Shown here piece by piece: positions 1-11,754 of a stretch of 64,000 nt of DNA (position 1 is the stretch's first letter; every line of letters starts with the position of its first letter). The notes under the pieces were generated by a model. The model did no database searches. It worked only from the letters and a program-made list of their open reading frames with translations, and had not been told where the DNA came from. The stretch is taken from the NCBI RefSeq assembly GCF_902686445.1, contig NC_062213.1:140638491-140702490 (forward strand), written 5' to 3'. The stretch is from Sciurus carolinensis. Lineage: Eukaryota > Chordata > Mammalia > Rodentia > Sciuridae. A program made the translations under genes and the position numbers.

Positions 1-162
1 TTGGCTTTGTTTTTTGTGTATTAAAACACCTGAGTTTTGGCAGAATATTTAAAATAAGAAAAATCAAATTAAAAACTTATGAAAACACATAAGCACAATA
101 ATCATTGCATTTCAGAATTATCATCAACTGTGTGCAGATACCCTTCATAACTTGGAATCCCG

Positions 163-246
163 CTTTTTTTTTTTTATTGCTGGAGATCACACTCAGGGCC
201 TACACATGCTTAGCAAGCTCTCTACCACTAAGCTATACTCCCAGCC
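163..246 (-). repeat. ID-type SINE (tRNA-derived), antisense
   Basis: On the minus strand it reads ggctgggagtatagcttag and onwards to a poly-A tail (T run at 163-175 on the plus strand). The body has the tRNA-like A and B box region (tggtagagagcttgctaag). Confidence 0.8.
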
Positions 247-669
247 ATGCAATCCTATATTTTTAAATTGAATTTATAAGGAGAAAATATCCTCAGTGGT
301 TTTTTTTTTTTTTTTTTCCCTCCACTGGACACACAGTTAGCAATCAAGTCCTGTAAATTCTTCCTCCCTAATCTCTCAAAATAAATCCTCCTTCCCATGT
401 CCATGCCTCTCTCTTATCTAATCTGAACCATTTCAATATTTCAAGACCATAAACCTCACCTCCAGCCTACTCACCACTGGACTAAGAACTGCGTACAATG
501 CGAACAGCATACCTGTGATTGGTCACACCTCATCTCAGACACTCAGAAAGTCTTGCCTGGGAGAAAAGAGAAACTTGTCACATGGTGTCCCAAATGTCCC
601 TCAGTCTGTCCTCCTGCTTTTTTCCAATGTGATTTTCCCCGCAGGGCCTTCAGATCTGCACGCTTCTCT

Positions 670-805
670 TATGCTTTCTATGCCTTAGTTTCTTCATTAT
701 TGGAAGGATTAATAGTCCTTGTTTCACAAGGTTATTGAAGGATTAAACAAGTGTCTGGAACACAGCATCATCTATATACTAAAATTATTATTATTTGCAA
801 TGTAA
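670..805 (-). repeat. MIR SINE, degraded
   Basis: The plus strand shows the reverse-complement MIR core: ccttagtttcttcattat, then ggttattgaaggattaaac and acacagcatc followed by attattatt. This is typical of mammal-wide MIR. Confidence 0.55.
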
Positions 806-1964
806 GCCCAGCTTTGAATATATGTACATATGCATGTATATTCCCCTTATTCCCAACTCTATTTTCTGTTGTCATGTCAAGTCTTATTTGCTGAGATACC
901 TCCCATGATCAGGTTCTGGGTAATTCATTTTCACATTATTATCTCATTTAATCCTTTTCACATACTCCCTAAGAGAATACCTGTTTTTCATAGACCCCAA
1001 AGAGAGTTGTTTTAGTGGAGCGAAAAATTTATTCCAATCATCTGATTTTGTAGCAAATCAAGTACCATGTGTAAGTGGGCCTGGTAACATCAGAGGAATA
1101 TTTCAGCCAAGAGCATGAAACCTGGTTTTATCGCACAGAGAAATCTATTTAAAACATACTTTTTAAAAAACTGTGTTGCATAAAATCTGGATCTGGAATC
1201 ACAAATCCAAAGGGGTCCTTGAGAAATATCTTTAGCAGAGCTCCTAAACTAAAACTGAACCATGTGAGATAGAAGAAAATCTCTTCTGTTTTTAAATATC
1301 ATAGAAAAAGATTTTCAAACCACCTACATAACCTACTATAAAACTGCTATGTCAAGATACCCAAAATACTTTCACTGTGATAGAAATTACCCTGTTATAT
1401 CTATCTCCTGTTTTTCTCTCTTCTGTAAAATTGAAACCAATTAGTACTTTTTGATAGAATAATAATTCTACTTTTACAGTTCTAAGCATATGTTTGTCTT
1501 CAATTAAATAAATACCAGTTTCTTTGGGTTTGGTGTGTAGGCCTTAGCAATCTAATTATCTCTGCACATTTTCACTGAACCTGTCCATAAATTTCTCACA
1601 TAAACATGTGAAGGCCAAAACAGAACAAAGCATCCAGGTTTCATTTTTCATACATTTAGTAAAAATAGGAGCACAGGTGCTTTAGCTAGACATTTTGCTA
1701 TGATGTTGGAATTGCCTATTTTACTAAATGACAAGATCTCCCTGAGAATAATTTATATCTTTTTGATAAGAAACTTGAATATACTTAAATGCTTTATTAG
1801 ATATTTATTCATAGTTTTTCATTATTTTATGCTTTCAAGTTATCTAATTATATTTATATCATGCTTACCTGCATTACTGCTATGAACATAGTATCTTTCC
1901 ATATCCACACCTCTTTAAGTCTTTAACTGTGAACATTCTAACTTTGGTATTTAAATCTTTTTTT

Positions 1965-2359
1965 AAAAAAATTTTCCCTTTTTTAATTTTATTTTTACAG
2001 ACTGCATTTTGATTCATTGTACACAAATGGGGTACAACTTTTCATTTCTATGGTTGTGCACAATGTAGATTCACACCACTCATATAATCATACATGTACA
2101 TAGGGTAATAACGTCTGTCTCAGTCCACTGTCTTTTCTTTCCACCCCCTCCCGCCCCATTTCCCTCTATACACTCCAAAGTTCTTCCATTCTTCTCTTGC
2201 TGCTCCCCATTATGGATCATCATCCATTTATCAGAGAAAACATTTGACCTTCAATTTTGGGGGGCTTGGTTTATTTTACTTAGCATGATATTCTCCAACT
2301 CCATCCATTTATCAGCAAATGCCATAATTTTATTCTTCTTTATGGCTGAGTAATATTCC

Positions 2360-2410
<51 letters not shown>

Positions 2411-2850
2411 CACAGTTTCTTTATCCATTCATCAATTAAAGGTTAAAGGGTATCTTGGTTGGTTCCACAATCTAGCTATTGTGGATTGAGCAGCTATGAA
2501 TGTTAATGTGGCTACTTTACTGTAGTATACTGATTTTAAGTCCTTTGGATATAAGCCAAGGAGTGGGAAAACGGGGTCAAATGGTGGTTCCATTCCAAGT
2601 TTTCTGAGGAATCGCCATACTGATTTCCAGAGTGGCTGCACCAATTTGCAACTTCACCAGCAATGCCTTTATCCCCACATCCACACCAACACTTATTATT
2701 GGTTGTGTTCTTGATAATTGGAGTTAGATGAAATCTTAGGGTGGTTTTAATTTCATTTCTCTAATTACTAGAGATGATGAGCACTTTTTCATACATTTGC
2801 TGATCACCTGTATATCCTCTTCTGTGAAGTGGGTGTTTAAATATTTAATG
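1965..2850 (-). repeat. L1 3' end, 5'-truncated, antisense
   Basis: The minus strand carries the end of L1 ORF2: VQPLWKSVWRFLRKLGMEPP, then [13 protein letters not shown], and THFTEEDIQVISKCMKKCSS upstream. The 3' UTR follows (acaaatggggtacaact on the plus strand). It is broken by stops and frameshifts. A (TA)n tract at 2363-2406 lies within it. It is the same L1 type as the copy at 45077-45985. Confidence 0.88.
2363..2406. repeat. (TA)n microsatellite inside L1
   Basis: An uninterrupted TA dinucleotide run. The related L1 at 45550 has only a short atatatata at the same position, so the array probably grew from it. Confidence 0.9.
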
Positions 2851-3139
2851 TTCATGGTTTTCTTTTGCTTGCTTACCTTCCCCTCTAACCCCCCGCAGGT
2901 CACTTCAGGTGAAACTATCCATTTTTTTCTCCAGGAATTCAAAATATTTCATACAGTTTTATATTTTGTTTACACTGATTTCTCATAGAGACCAAGGATC
3001 TGCATTAGAAAAAAAATATTTTCAGTTGATCTCTGTGTCTATTTTGTATCAGTTGAAAATAGGTAAGATACATTTTAGTCAAATAATTGAAATTCTATTA
3101 AATAAGATGTTCAGCATATCTAAATAACTTTTTTCATTT

Positions 3140-3300
3140 GGGCTAAAATATACATGATATGAAATTTTGTGTTTTAACCATTTTTATTTGTGCTACCCAG
3201 CAGCATTAAGTAGATTTACAATGTTGTGTGACCATCACTCCAAAAGGTTTCATCATCCCAAACTGAAATAAAGAACATTTTAGCAGTGAGAGGGTTGGTG
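3140..3300. repeat. Ancient L1 3' UTR-like fragment
   Basis: Segments such as ttttaaccatttttatt, gcattaagtagatttacaat and gttgtgtgaccatcactcc match a widespread mammalian L1-associated repeat as I remember it. Orientation was not established. Confidence 0.4.
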
Positions 3301-3815
3301 CCTTCCTTCTCTTACTCCATAACATCTTCTCACGGTGCCATGCTATTCTCATTTCCTCAGTAGGGTAAGTGTCTGTTATTGTTTCCACCATTGGTCTCCT
3401 TAGAGGCAATCTCTTGAGTCCCTCAGCTGGTGGGCAGGTTGCTATAAATAGTTACTAGCCCAAATCCCACCATAAATAGTTCCTGGCTGATATGTATTCT
3501 CGGAGACAGAACGGAGGCAAGCCTGGGCAGTACCAGGACCTCCACGATTCAGTTGGATGGGGCTCCTGAAAGCAAGTCTCCAGGCCTCCCTGAGGCCATG
3601 GTTCTTCCTGACCCTATGGCCATTGTCTCTCCCAAAATGCAATATGCTCTTGTGACATCAACTTTCTCAATCTTTACTGAAGGAATTTAGAAAGTAAAAC
3701 ACAAACAAGATGGGTATAGTACTCAAACTGTATCACAAAGAAAGGCCTGACTGCTGGATGGTAAGCCTCTTGGTATTGCCAGTGCTTTTGGGTCCATACC
3801 TAGGAGTGGCGACTT
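3300..3815. other. Unassigned intergenic stretch
   Basis: Locally richer in GC (3480-3640) with no recognisable gene. A 66-codon open frame on the minus strand resembles nothing known. It could be a degraded LTR. Confidence 0.4.
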
Positions 3816-3861
3816 TGCACTATCTTTTCTTTCTTTCTTTCTTTCTTTTTCTTTCTTTTTT

Positions 3862-4217
3862 GTATTTTTTTTTTAATTTTTTATTGTAAACAAATGGGGT
3901 ACAACTTGTTTCTCTGTACATGAAGTAGAGGCATGCCATTTGTGTAATCATACATTTACCTAGGGTAATAGTTTTTGATTCATTCTGTTATTTTTTCCTT
4001 CCCCCCACCCCTCCCACTCCTCCCACCCCTCTATACAGTCCCTCCTTCCTCCATTCTTGCCCCCTCCTACCCCCCCTTCTGTGTCATCATCTGCTTATCA
4101 GCAAGATCATTCGTCCTTTGGTTTTTTGAGATTGGCTTATCTCACTTAGCATGATATTCTCCAATTTCATCCATTTGCCTGCAAATGCCATAATTTTATT
4201 ATTCTTTATGGCTGAGT
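3862..4217 (-). repeat. L1 3' end (part of the U6/L1 chimera)
   Basis: The minus strand begins TACTCAGCCATAAAGAATAA (end of L1 ORF2), passes the G-rich 3' UTR (C-rich on the plus strand at 4000-4075) and ends before an A-rich tail. It is the same family as the copies at 1965 and 45077. Confidence 0.88.
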
Positions 4218-4218
4218 A

Positions 4219-4326
4219 AAAACATATGGGATGCTTCACGAATTCGCGTGTCATCCTTGCACAGGGGCCATGAAAATCTTATCTGTATCATTCTGATTTT
4301 AGTATACGTGCTGCCAAAGCAAGCAC
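4219..4326 (-). pseudogene. RNU6 pseudogene: U6 snRNA pseudogene (5' complete)
   Basis: The minus strand starts GTGCTTGCTTTGGCAGCAC, continues with TATACTAAAAT, GGCCCCTGTGCAAGGATGAC and GAATTCGTGAAGCATCCC, and ends near CATATG with a T run. It matches U6 over its whole length with scattered substitutions. The 3' oligo-T is the junction with L1 sequence. No snRNA promoter would be expected, since it was copied from RNA. Confidence 0.92.
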
Positions 4327-4351
4327 TGCACTATCTTTTCAAGTAAATAGG

Positions 4352-4452
4352 TTCTTTTTCTTTCTTTTTTTCTTTTTTCAGTACTGTGGATTGAACACAG
4401 AGCCTCAAGCATGCTAGGCAAGCACTCTACCACTGAGCTACATCCTCAGTCC
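4352..4452 (-). repeat. ID-type SINE, antisense
   Basis: The minus strand reads ggactgaggatgtagctcag, tggtagagtgcttgcctagc and then an A/AAAG-rich tail. It lies 12 nt from the U6/L1 insertion but is separate. Confidence 0.85.
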
Positions 4453-4529
4453 TATTCTGCATATTTTTTTGAGAGTGTTTTTGAATGGGATTAAGATTTA
4501 AATTGGACTTTAAAAATTAATGATAAAGA

Positions 4530-4810
4530 TCACCCTCCATAATGTGGGTGGTTCATACCCAAATAGTTGAAGGCTTGAATAATACAAAAGACTGACCTTT
4601 TCTGGGCAAGAAAAAATTCTTTAGACTGACAACCTTCAGACTTAAACTGCAGCATCAGCGACGCCTCCAACACCCAGCAGCTTTTGGACTTGTCAGCCTC
4701 TGTAATTGTGTGCACCATTTTTTCCACCAATTTGTCAAATAAATTCCCTCTCTCTCCAGACACACACACACACACACACTTGGTTTAGTTCCTCTGGAGA
4801 ACCACAATAT
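4530..4810. repeat. Possible ancient LTR-like repeat with (CA)n
   Basis: The run aataaattccctctctctcc, a (CA)n tract at 4760-4779 and a final tcctctggagaaccacaat recall a common mammalian interspersed repeat end. The family is not certain. Confidence 0.3.
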
Positions 4811-6979
4811 AACAAATATCACATATCAAGTATTAATTTTGCTTGGGAAAATCCTTTCCTTACTTGGACTGTTTATACTGGTTTTTGGATGATCAAACTC
4901 AAATGTAGGATAAAACAGCCTTCTCTAAGCTTTAGTGGATGATAAAAATCCTCAAGGATACTCGACTTCATTTCAAACACTTACTTTCACTTCATGAAAG
5001 TGAATCTTCCTTACAATATTCTGTTAAACTTGGGCATAGGAACATTTAAACTGTGTGAACTTGTTGCTGTTAAATATTCATATTTGTGCTGCTGAGCAAT
5101 ATTGTATTTTAATACCAATTGCATTTTTAAGAACTTTCTGGAAAAGATTACATTCTTGAAACTTCCAAGCTTCGATCACACTCCTCTCAGCTCTTTATTT
5201 TCTTTAGCACGTGTTCTACTTTTCTGCTCCTGTTGGCATTGTTTGTATATTAGTCAGTGTTCATCAAGATGACGATAATTAAATATCACTTGAAGTTCAG
5301 AGACAAAGTGATTAAGTTTGAACTTAAATCTTTCTGAAATAGATACTTCTCTTGTATTTCACAGAGGGGAAATTCTACTTGCATATTAGTAGGAATATAA
5401 TTATCTTGTTCAAAATACTAGATCTTTCAAGACACAATACAATATTATCTCAGGTAAAAAGGGTAATCAGAAATTCAAAGGTTTTTTTATGATTATTTTA
5501 CCTTTTCAGGAAGCAATTGTACTTTCCTCATAAACTGACTTTTGCCACAGTCCAAGGATAGACAACTTCAAGGAAACCTCTCTTTACTCCCTTAATGTAA
5601 AAGAAAAAAGGGAGAAAACCTGAAGCCTCTGTGTGGCAGGGAGAGAGACAATGAGGCAGTGCAAGCAGCATAACCTGCTACAGACTTGCCAAGCAATGAC
5701 AGCTGTCATTCATTTTTTCAAGAAACTATAAGAAACAAAGAACACACAGGGGACTCCCCAGGTGGGTTGGACCCTTTCCAGCATGTGAGTCTAATCCCTG
5801 CCCACTGGGTAAGGGTATGAGAGAAGGATGATCTTTACTCAGAATCAGGCGTGGTGGATAAGTGTCCCTGCATTGTCAAATCCAGCTTCGCCTATCAGTA
5901 ATCTAATTCAAATTCACCTCCTAAATTGAAGAGCTATTCAATTTCCTATTGCACTGCAACTTTAATTCAGCAGTTTCCCTTATCCTACACCCAGCATTGA
6001 TTAAGGAATCTGAATGCAAAACTCTAAGTTGCATTACAAGCGAAGGCTGTGCATCAGTGCTGAAGTGACAATCATCCCCATTCTCAGTGTGAACTGGGAG
6101 CAAGTGCTAATTAAAATTATAAGCTAGAGAGAACATGCATTGAGAAAGAGAAGCCATCCCTAACCAATAATTCCAGGGATAAATCATACTTGATTTGCTA
6201 ACATATAGATGTGTCCAGGAACTATGATCTACAAATGTCTTGAATATGGTTCTAATCAATCTGCAGAACAATAATCAAGGAGGCATATAATTAGAACAGG
6301 CTCATAATGACAAGCAGCACATAATGCTATGTCACCTTGAAACAGTGCAGAGCGTCCCATCTCCCAAGTCATAACTGATGCCAAATAGAGGCAGATTCGT
6401 CTGAAACGCACCCTGACGGACTCCTGGCTTTCCTGGTGTAAGGGAGTTCCAGACTTCCACGGTGTCCTGCTCAAATTGATTGAGCCTCCTGCTCTTCCTG
6501 TCCTCTGTTCCTCTTGCTCTGACCCTTGCTGTCTGACAGGCTTCTGACCTGAGAGGCCTCTCATGACTGCAGCCACCCACCCCAGCTGGCAATGTGCAGT
6601 CAGTAATGAAAGATGACCAGACAGGAAACCGCAAGACCATGAGTCCATCGTGCTCTTTCACATGCTACTGGCCTCCAGGAGTTCTTGGTGTCACCATTGG
6701 TGTAGGTGAGGCATTGGAGAAGATCAAGAACAGGGAGGAACAAAGTTTTGAACAGGTGCTCTCTGCCACGACAGTGTTCTGGGAACTTCGTGGATCTTCA
6801 CAGTCATTCCACATCAGAGACCAGTGCAGTCAACCAAGAAAGAACAACGTGGAGAGGAAAATAGCATTTGGTAGCGACTGACAATGATATTCCAGCCCAC
6901 ATCCACAGCTCCCAGACTGCTCTTGAAAGAGACTTCCTTTCCCTACACTTTCCTCCTCCTTCTGACTCTCAAGGCTACC
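4811..6979. other. Intergenic, no recognised gene
   Basis: Mostly unique sequence. 5880-6110 is a moderately complex stretch without obvious repeats that could be a conserved non-coding element. A 130-codon open frame on the minus strand at 6256-6648 overlaps another open frame in a second phase and matches nothing I recognise, so it is not called as a gene. Confidence 0.5.
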
Positions 6980-7257
6980 AAGCACATCCCTGACTCCTCG
7001 TCTTATTTACTTGCTGCTGCTTATGCTTGGAATGTTGTCTCTCCAGATCTATGCGCAAATACCTCCCCTTCACTATTCAAGCCTCCAGTTTACACATCTA
7101 ATCTTCATCCAGGTCTTTCCTAGCATTCTAGCCAGACCGGCCTTCTCACTGCAGTATCCCTTATCAGTTACCCTACACAAAGTTGTGACCATGTGCACCA
7201 TCCTGCGACACTGCCTGGATTTGAGTATGGGATATGAGGCTGGCATTCCAGTACTGT
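6980..7257 (+). repeat. L2 LINE 3' fragment, degraded
   Basis: The order cttggaatgttgtctctcca, ttcaagcctccagtttaca and ccaggtctttcctagcattc follows the 3' part of mammalian L2 as remembered. Confidence 0.45.
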
Positions 7258-7400
7258 TATTCAGCATCTTCATCTGCTAGATGAAGGTCATGAGAACAGC
7301 TGTTACACCTACCTCGTGAGTTTATTTTGAAAATGACATGAAGTAATGCAAGTCTTCAGATTAGAACAAGGCCTGCTGGCAAGCACACTCCATACACAGT
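7258..7400 (-). repeat. MIR SINE, degraded
   Basis: tcatctgctagatgaaggtc and ctacctcgtgagtttatttt resemble the reverse-complement MIR body. Confidence 0.45.
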
Positions 7401-7774
7401 ATTTTCTTCATGGCACCTACTGGTAGCTGAAGTTACCATCTTTGTGAGTCTAAATGTTTATTAGGAGGACAGGGAATCTGCTTTGTTTCTTACTCTGCCT
7501 TCAGAAGCTAGAAAGGTACCTGGAACAATATTTTATTTGGTATCTGCTACCAAACTATTGTGTAATTTATTACTCAATAAATTATTATTGTCTAGACATT
7601 GAGTGATTCATACCTCTTATTATATTGCCCTTCAGGTTTTCAAATAAGATGATACTGGACCATAGTCTTTGCTCTGACACTCTCTAGGTCTGTGATTTAA
7701 AACTGGTTATTAACCTATTCAAGTTTTGGTTTTATCATTTTTGAAAGATATAATGTTGTTCTAGCCACACTGAT

Positions 7775-7920
7775 CTCTCTCAAGTCATCTAGTATCTTAT
7801 CCTGTTTGCTTCTCATATAATTTTTCACCTATCTAGAGTACTCTTTTTCTCCTTTATCTGCAAACTCCTTTTTAGCCTTCAAAACCCAGCTCCAACCCCA
7901 CCTTCTCAATAATTTTTTTT
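7775..7920 (+). repeat. L2 LINE fragment interrupted by an ID SINE
   Basis: agccttcaaaacccagctcc and aaccccaccttctcaataat follow the L2 3' end. The sequence appears to resume after the ID insertion, at about 8092-8180. Confidence 0.45.
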
Positions 7921-7936
7921 TCAGGACTCTCCTTTT

Positions 7937-8077
7937 TTTAAAAAAATTTTTTTTAAATTGTAGATGGGCACATACCTTTATTTTATTTATCTATTTTTAT
8001 GTGGTGCTGAGGATCGAACCCAGTGCCTCACACACGCTAGGCAAGAACTCTACCGCTGAGCTGCAACCCCAGCCCCC
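7937..8077 (-). repeat. ID-type SINE with target-site duplication
   Basis: The minus strand starts ggggctggggttgcagctca, has tagagttcttgcctagcgtg and ends with an A-rich tail. It is flanked by tcaggactctcctttt (7921-7936) and tcaggactcctttt (8078-8091), which match apart from a two-base gap. Confidence 0.9.
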
Positions 8078-8239
8078 TCAGGACTCCTTTTGAGAAATCA
8101 TTTTTTTCCTACATATTGTTCTCACAATATGTAATCTTTCATCTGATTGGGTTGTAATGATTCTTTTAAAATATGTGCTTCTGTTTCCAGTCATATCAAT
8201 CATATAATAATAGGGTCCACAGGAGCTTAGGCTTTCAGG

Positions 8240-8360
8240 TTCTCCCTTAACTCTATCTTTAAACCTCAGCAAGTTATTTTACATCAGTAAGCCTGTTTAT
8301 TCACCTACAAAAATGCAGATGGTAGTATTTGTGTCATGAATTAGCAACAGAATTACAATT
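8240..8360 (-). repeat. MIR SINE split by a B1-dID insertion
   Basis: Reverse-complement MIR: aacctcagcaagttatttta, ctgtttattcacctacaaaa. It appears to resume at 8641-8725 (acttggcaaatggtagacaa, then attattattt) on the other side of the B1-dID element. Confidence 0.5.
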
Positions 8361-8371
8361 TTAAAAACAAG

Positions 8372-8486
8372 AGCCAGGAGTGGTGGTGCATACCTGTAAT
8401 CCCAGAGGTTTGGAAGGCTGAGGCAGGAGAACCAAGAGTTCAAGGCCAGCCTCAGCAACTTAGTGAGGTCCTGAGCAACTTGTCTC

Positions 8487-8525
<39 letters not shown>

Positions 8526-8541
8526 TAAATATGTATATATG

Positions 8542-8573
<32 letters not shown>

Positions 8574-8640
8574 TTCTTTTGTATGTTTATAAAAGAAAAG
8601 GACCAGGGATGTGGCTCAGTAGTTAAATAAATAAATAAAA
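8372..8640 (+). repeat. B1-dID composite SINE with internal microsatellites
   Basis: 7SL-derived B1 part at 8373-8487 (ggtggtgcatacctgtaatc, gaggcaggagaac, aaggccagcctcagcaact), a poly-A, then (AT)n and (AC)n tracts at 8503-8573. A dID right arm follows (ggaccagggatgtggctcag) with an AAAT tail. B1-dID dimers are typical of squirrels and relatives. Confidence 0.88.
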
Positions 8641-8725
8641 CAAGATAATATTCATAAAGAGTTTAAATACTTGGCAAATGGTAGACAATCAATATGTGTT
8701 AGGCTTTACCATTATTATTTCAAGA

Positions 8726-9835
8726 ACAGGGACAGTCTTCATTTCACCATCTACTTTTATACATGAAACAGTGGACACTCAAGCAATATTAACTGGATGA
8801 AAGAAAAGTGAAACATGTACAGCAAAAGGCATGTAGGAAAGTTTTGTAGGAAAGAAGGCAAAAGGAAGGGTAAGGGGAAATAGAGAATGGAAAACTGGCC
8901 CCCTTCTCTGCATCAGATAAATATTTTTTAATTAGCTAAATTAATATTCCATTAGGAGACTCAGAACCTGCTCTCCTTTCCTCTCATCAACCTAGATGGC
9001 TGCCCCAATTGAGGGTCCCTCTCATGGTGGAGCCACCTGACCTGGAGGTGGCACTGGACATAGAGAGGTACTGAGAATATTTCCAGGCCACAGGGCTTGA
9101 GGAAGATAACCACAATCCAGTTGACATCCTGACGACTGATTATTTTTCTGAAATTTAAAGTCTTGAGAGGTTTATGTGGCTTACTGTTTCTTCTTGAAGA
9201 AATAAAAAACTGCTTTCCACCGAGTACCTGTCACATGCCAGCCTCCACCCTAAGGCACTTGACATACATTAGTCCTCATCTGCTCGGTAACCCGTGGCAA
9301 GGTAGGCCGATTCCAATTTTATGGAGGAGGATACAATTTGAGGGAGGTTAAGTAATTTGCCCAAGAGAGAGCAAAGGCTTAAACCTATGTATATGTGAAT
9401 CATGTTTCCATAACCATAGTACCTCTACTTCATTAAATTCTTTACATGAGTGTGTTATCAGATAAAAGGAACTAAAATTGGGATACATATATAAGAAGTG
9501 GAAACATAGTCAAGGATTTGCTGCTTTACCTTCACTTTGATGTTAAAATCTGTGATAAATACATTAGAAAATAATTATTGTATCGAATGATTGACTATAA
9601 GGGTATATTTATTTTATTAAATTAACTTCTCCTTCAACAAAAACCCTCTTATACAGTGTGAGCATCTTTTTGGTTAATCAAAAAGATGGTTTCTGCAGGG
9701 ACAAAGGGTTTTCTTTGAGTAGGGGTTTGTTGGTTAGCATCTCAACTATTTTTCTTACAAATACCCCACCAAGAATGCAATACATACAATGTCCGGTTTT
9801 GCTTTCTCTAAAGGGGCCAAAAACATGAGGGTGTT

Positions 9836-9868
<33 letters not shown>

Positions 9869-11754
9869 TTTGTCTTAACTTTTTCTGTTGTTTCATCCAC
9901 AACTAACTTAGAAGTAAATATCTAGCATTTCATTCTTATTGTCCCCTCACTCATCTAACCAGCATATAATATTTAATAAATTAATTACAAAAGTCAGTGC
10001 AACTGCATATACATTTGGTGGAAAAAAATAATATAATTGAACTCTGGTAAACATACTACTCTGCTTGTAAAAGATGTGAGAAAGCAAAGAGAGGACACCC
10101 AGCTGACTGGGCTCAGTGTACCAGGGGCTGCCTGCTCATTTAACAGAGAATGTGGTGAGCCGAGGTCATTATGGAAGGTTGGTTAAGTGGGGACCCATTT
10201 GGAGAACTTTTATGGTGTTAATATTGCTCTTTAGTGAAGAAACCCATTCAAAATTTGCAATCATTTTTGTTTTAGATTTGATGTAACTGAAGCTTGAGGT
10301 GTTAGATGTATGTCTAATGTGACAGAGCATTTAAAGGGAGCTGCTGGAACAGGAGGCCAGGTCCCTTCGGTGGCCACAACTAGGAAGATGACAAAGAGCG
10401 TGGAAAGTCATCCTCCTCTTTAAGCATTTGTGTGGTTCTAGCATAACTTGGAGGGTAGATATGGACAGGATCAATCCCCAGATTTTAGTTCACCATGTTG
10501 TAGGATCAACTTAAGTAATAAGTTGAGCCTGCTCCTGGAATTTTAAAGTTACATAAACTAAATGGCTGTGGCAACACGAGACTTGTTAAGGCAACTTTTT
10601 TAAAAAGACTCAATAGGGCTAAAATACTAAAAAATTACTGTCGAGTTAGGTATGCATAAGATAACCAAAGAGAATAGAGAAACATCACAAAAAAGTCATC
10701 CTGCATGTCACAGGGCGAGACTAGAAACATGAAGTCAATCCCCCTGGTGTGTCCTATTGCTCATCACAATTTTCTCTCTGGATTCTTTCTACAAGACTAC
10801 GTAGCTTCTAAAATTTTAGGTGCCCTCTCTTCCTCACACAGCACTCCAGTTATGTGCAGGATTGAAATGCCCGAGACTCTTTCTCAAGGCTACTGTCTTT
10901 GTGGTCATACTTCTTATTATTAAAAAAGAAAGTTAGAAAGAAGGGTGTGGAGGAGGAGTGAGAGAGACTTTTATTTTTTAATGTAAAAAAATAAATATAA
11001 AATTAAGAGGAAATTAAAAAGTAGAATTGAGAAAGAAATATAAGCACGTTTGTAGTCCAATAAAGATTAAAGGCAACACTAAAAAATAACATAAAATATA
11101 TGACATTTTTTAAAAAGAATATTAAGCATTGAGATAAAAGAGGACAATAAAATAAAATGAAACTCAGAAATACACACACACAGAGGCTAAATTCATAAAA
11201 TGAAAAGGTTACATATAAAGGTAGAAGTGATTAAGAACTAAAACAGTGATAAAAAATAAACAATAAAACATAACAGAGGAAGATTAAGAGAAAAGGTGTG
11301 AAAATGAAAAAAATGGAGGAGAGAAGTAGAGAATGAAAATCCATAGGCAGGAGCCAGAGGCAGAAGTTACAGGTATCAAGACCATTTGGACAGTCAGTGC
11401 CAAGAGCCCTTTCTTGGGTGGGGACCTGGAGTGCAAAGTCAGATCCCTTTACCTCTGTGACTCCAGGGCCAGCTATATAATGAGCAGTCCTTAGAAACAG
11501 TGCACAAGGCTTTTTGTGCAAACTAGTTAGCTTGCAGAGGTCCTGTGGGCACTGGAAGAGGATCAATCTGTGCCCAGTTGAGCAGTACTGAAGTGATTTG
11601 GCATAAGTAAGCATGAAGCAAAATTCGAATTCCTACCCAATCTACCACTTCTTTGTTAGCTAACTTGAAGTACTTAGTTACTCAGTTTCTTTATTTGCAA
11701 TAGTACTCACCTTGGACAATTGTAAGAATTGTTGCAATCAATTGTAAAGGTAGA
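8726..11754. other. Intergenic, no recognised gene
   Basis: It holds one MIR (about 9215-9380), a T/G-rich simple tract at 9832-9871 and an A-rich stretch at 10970-11330. Open frames up to 127 codons (11231-11614, minus) have no recognisable content. Confidence 0.5.
9215..9380 (+). repeat. MIR SINE
   Basis: ccgagtacctgtcacatgcc, cttgacatacattagtcctc, gaggttaagtaatttgccca and gagcaaag follow the MIR consensus in order. Confidence 0.7.

Larger units (their letters stand above)
1..1960. other. Intergenic, downstream of ADGRL2
   Basis: No gene is seen. It contains an ID SINE near 163-246, a T-rich tract at 300-318, and a degraded MIR near 670-800. The rest is AT-rich and unassigned. Short open frames here match nothing I know. 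Confidence 0.6.
3816..4340 (-). mobile_element. U6 snRNA/L1 chimeric retrocopy with target-site duplication
   Basis: On the minus strand: a U6 copy (4326 to about 4222), then directly an L1 3' end (about 4217 to 3862), then an AAAG/A-rich tail (3861-3830). The whole is flanked by perfect 14-bp direct repeats tgcactatcttttc at 3816-3829 and 4327-4340. This is the structure known for U6/L1 chimeras made by L1 reverse transcriptase switching template from L1 RNA to U6 RNA. The U6 5' end abuts the duplication exactly. Confidence 0.9.

Noticed and set aside
4222..4326. Working U6 snRNA gene
   Set aside because: Several substitutions, no upstream snRNA promoter expected, and the flanking duplication shows it is a retrocopy.
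6256..6648. 130-codon open frame on the minus strand, overlapping a second 109-codon frame
   Set aside because: No recognisable domain or signal, two phases open at once, no splice or family evidence. Best explained by chance in a GC-richer patch.
11231..11614. 127-codon open frame on the minus strand
   Set aside because: Low-complexity hydrophobic end produced by A-rich plus-strand DNA; no family resemblance.
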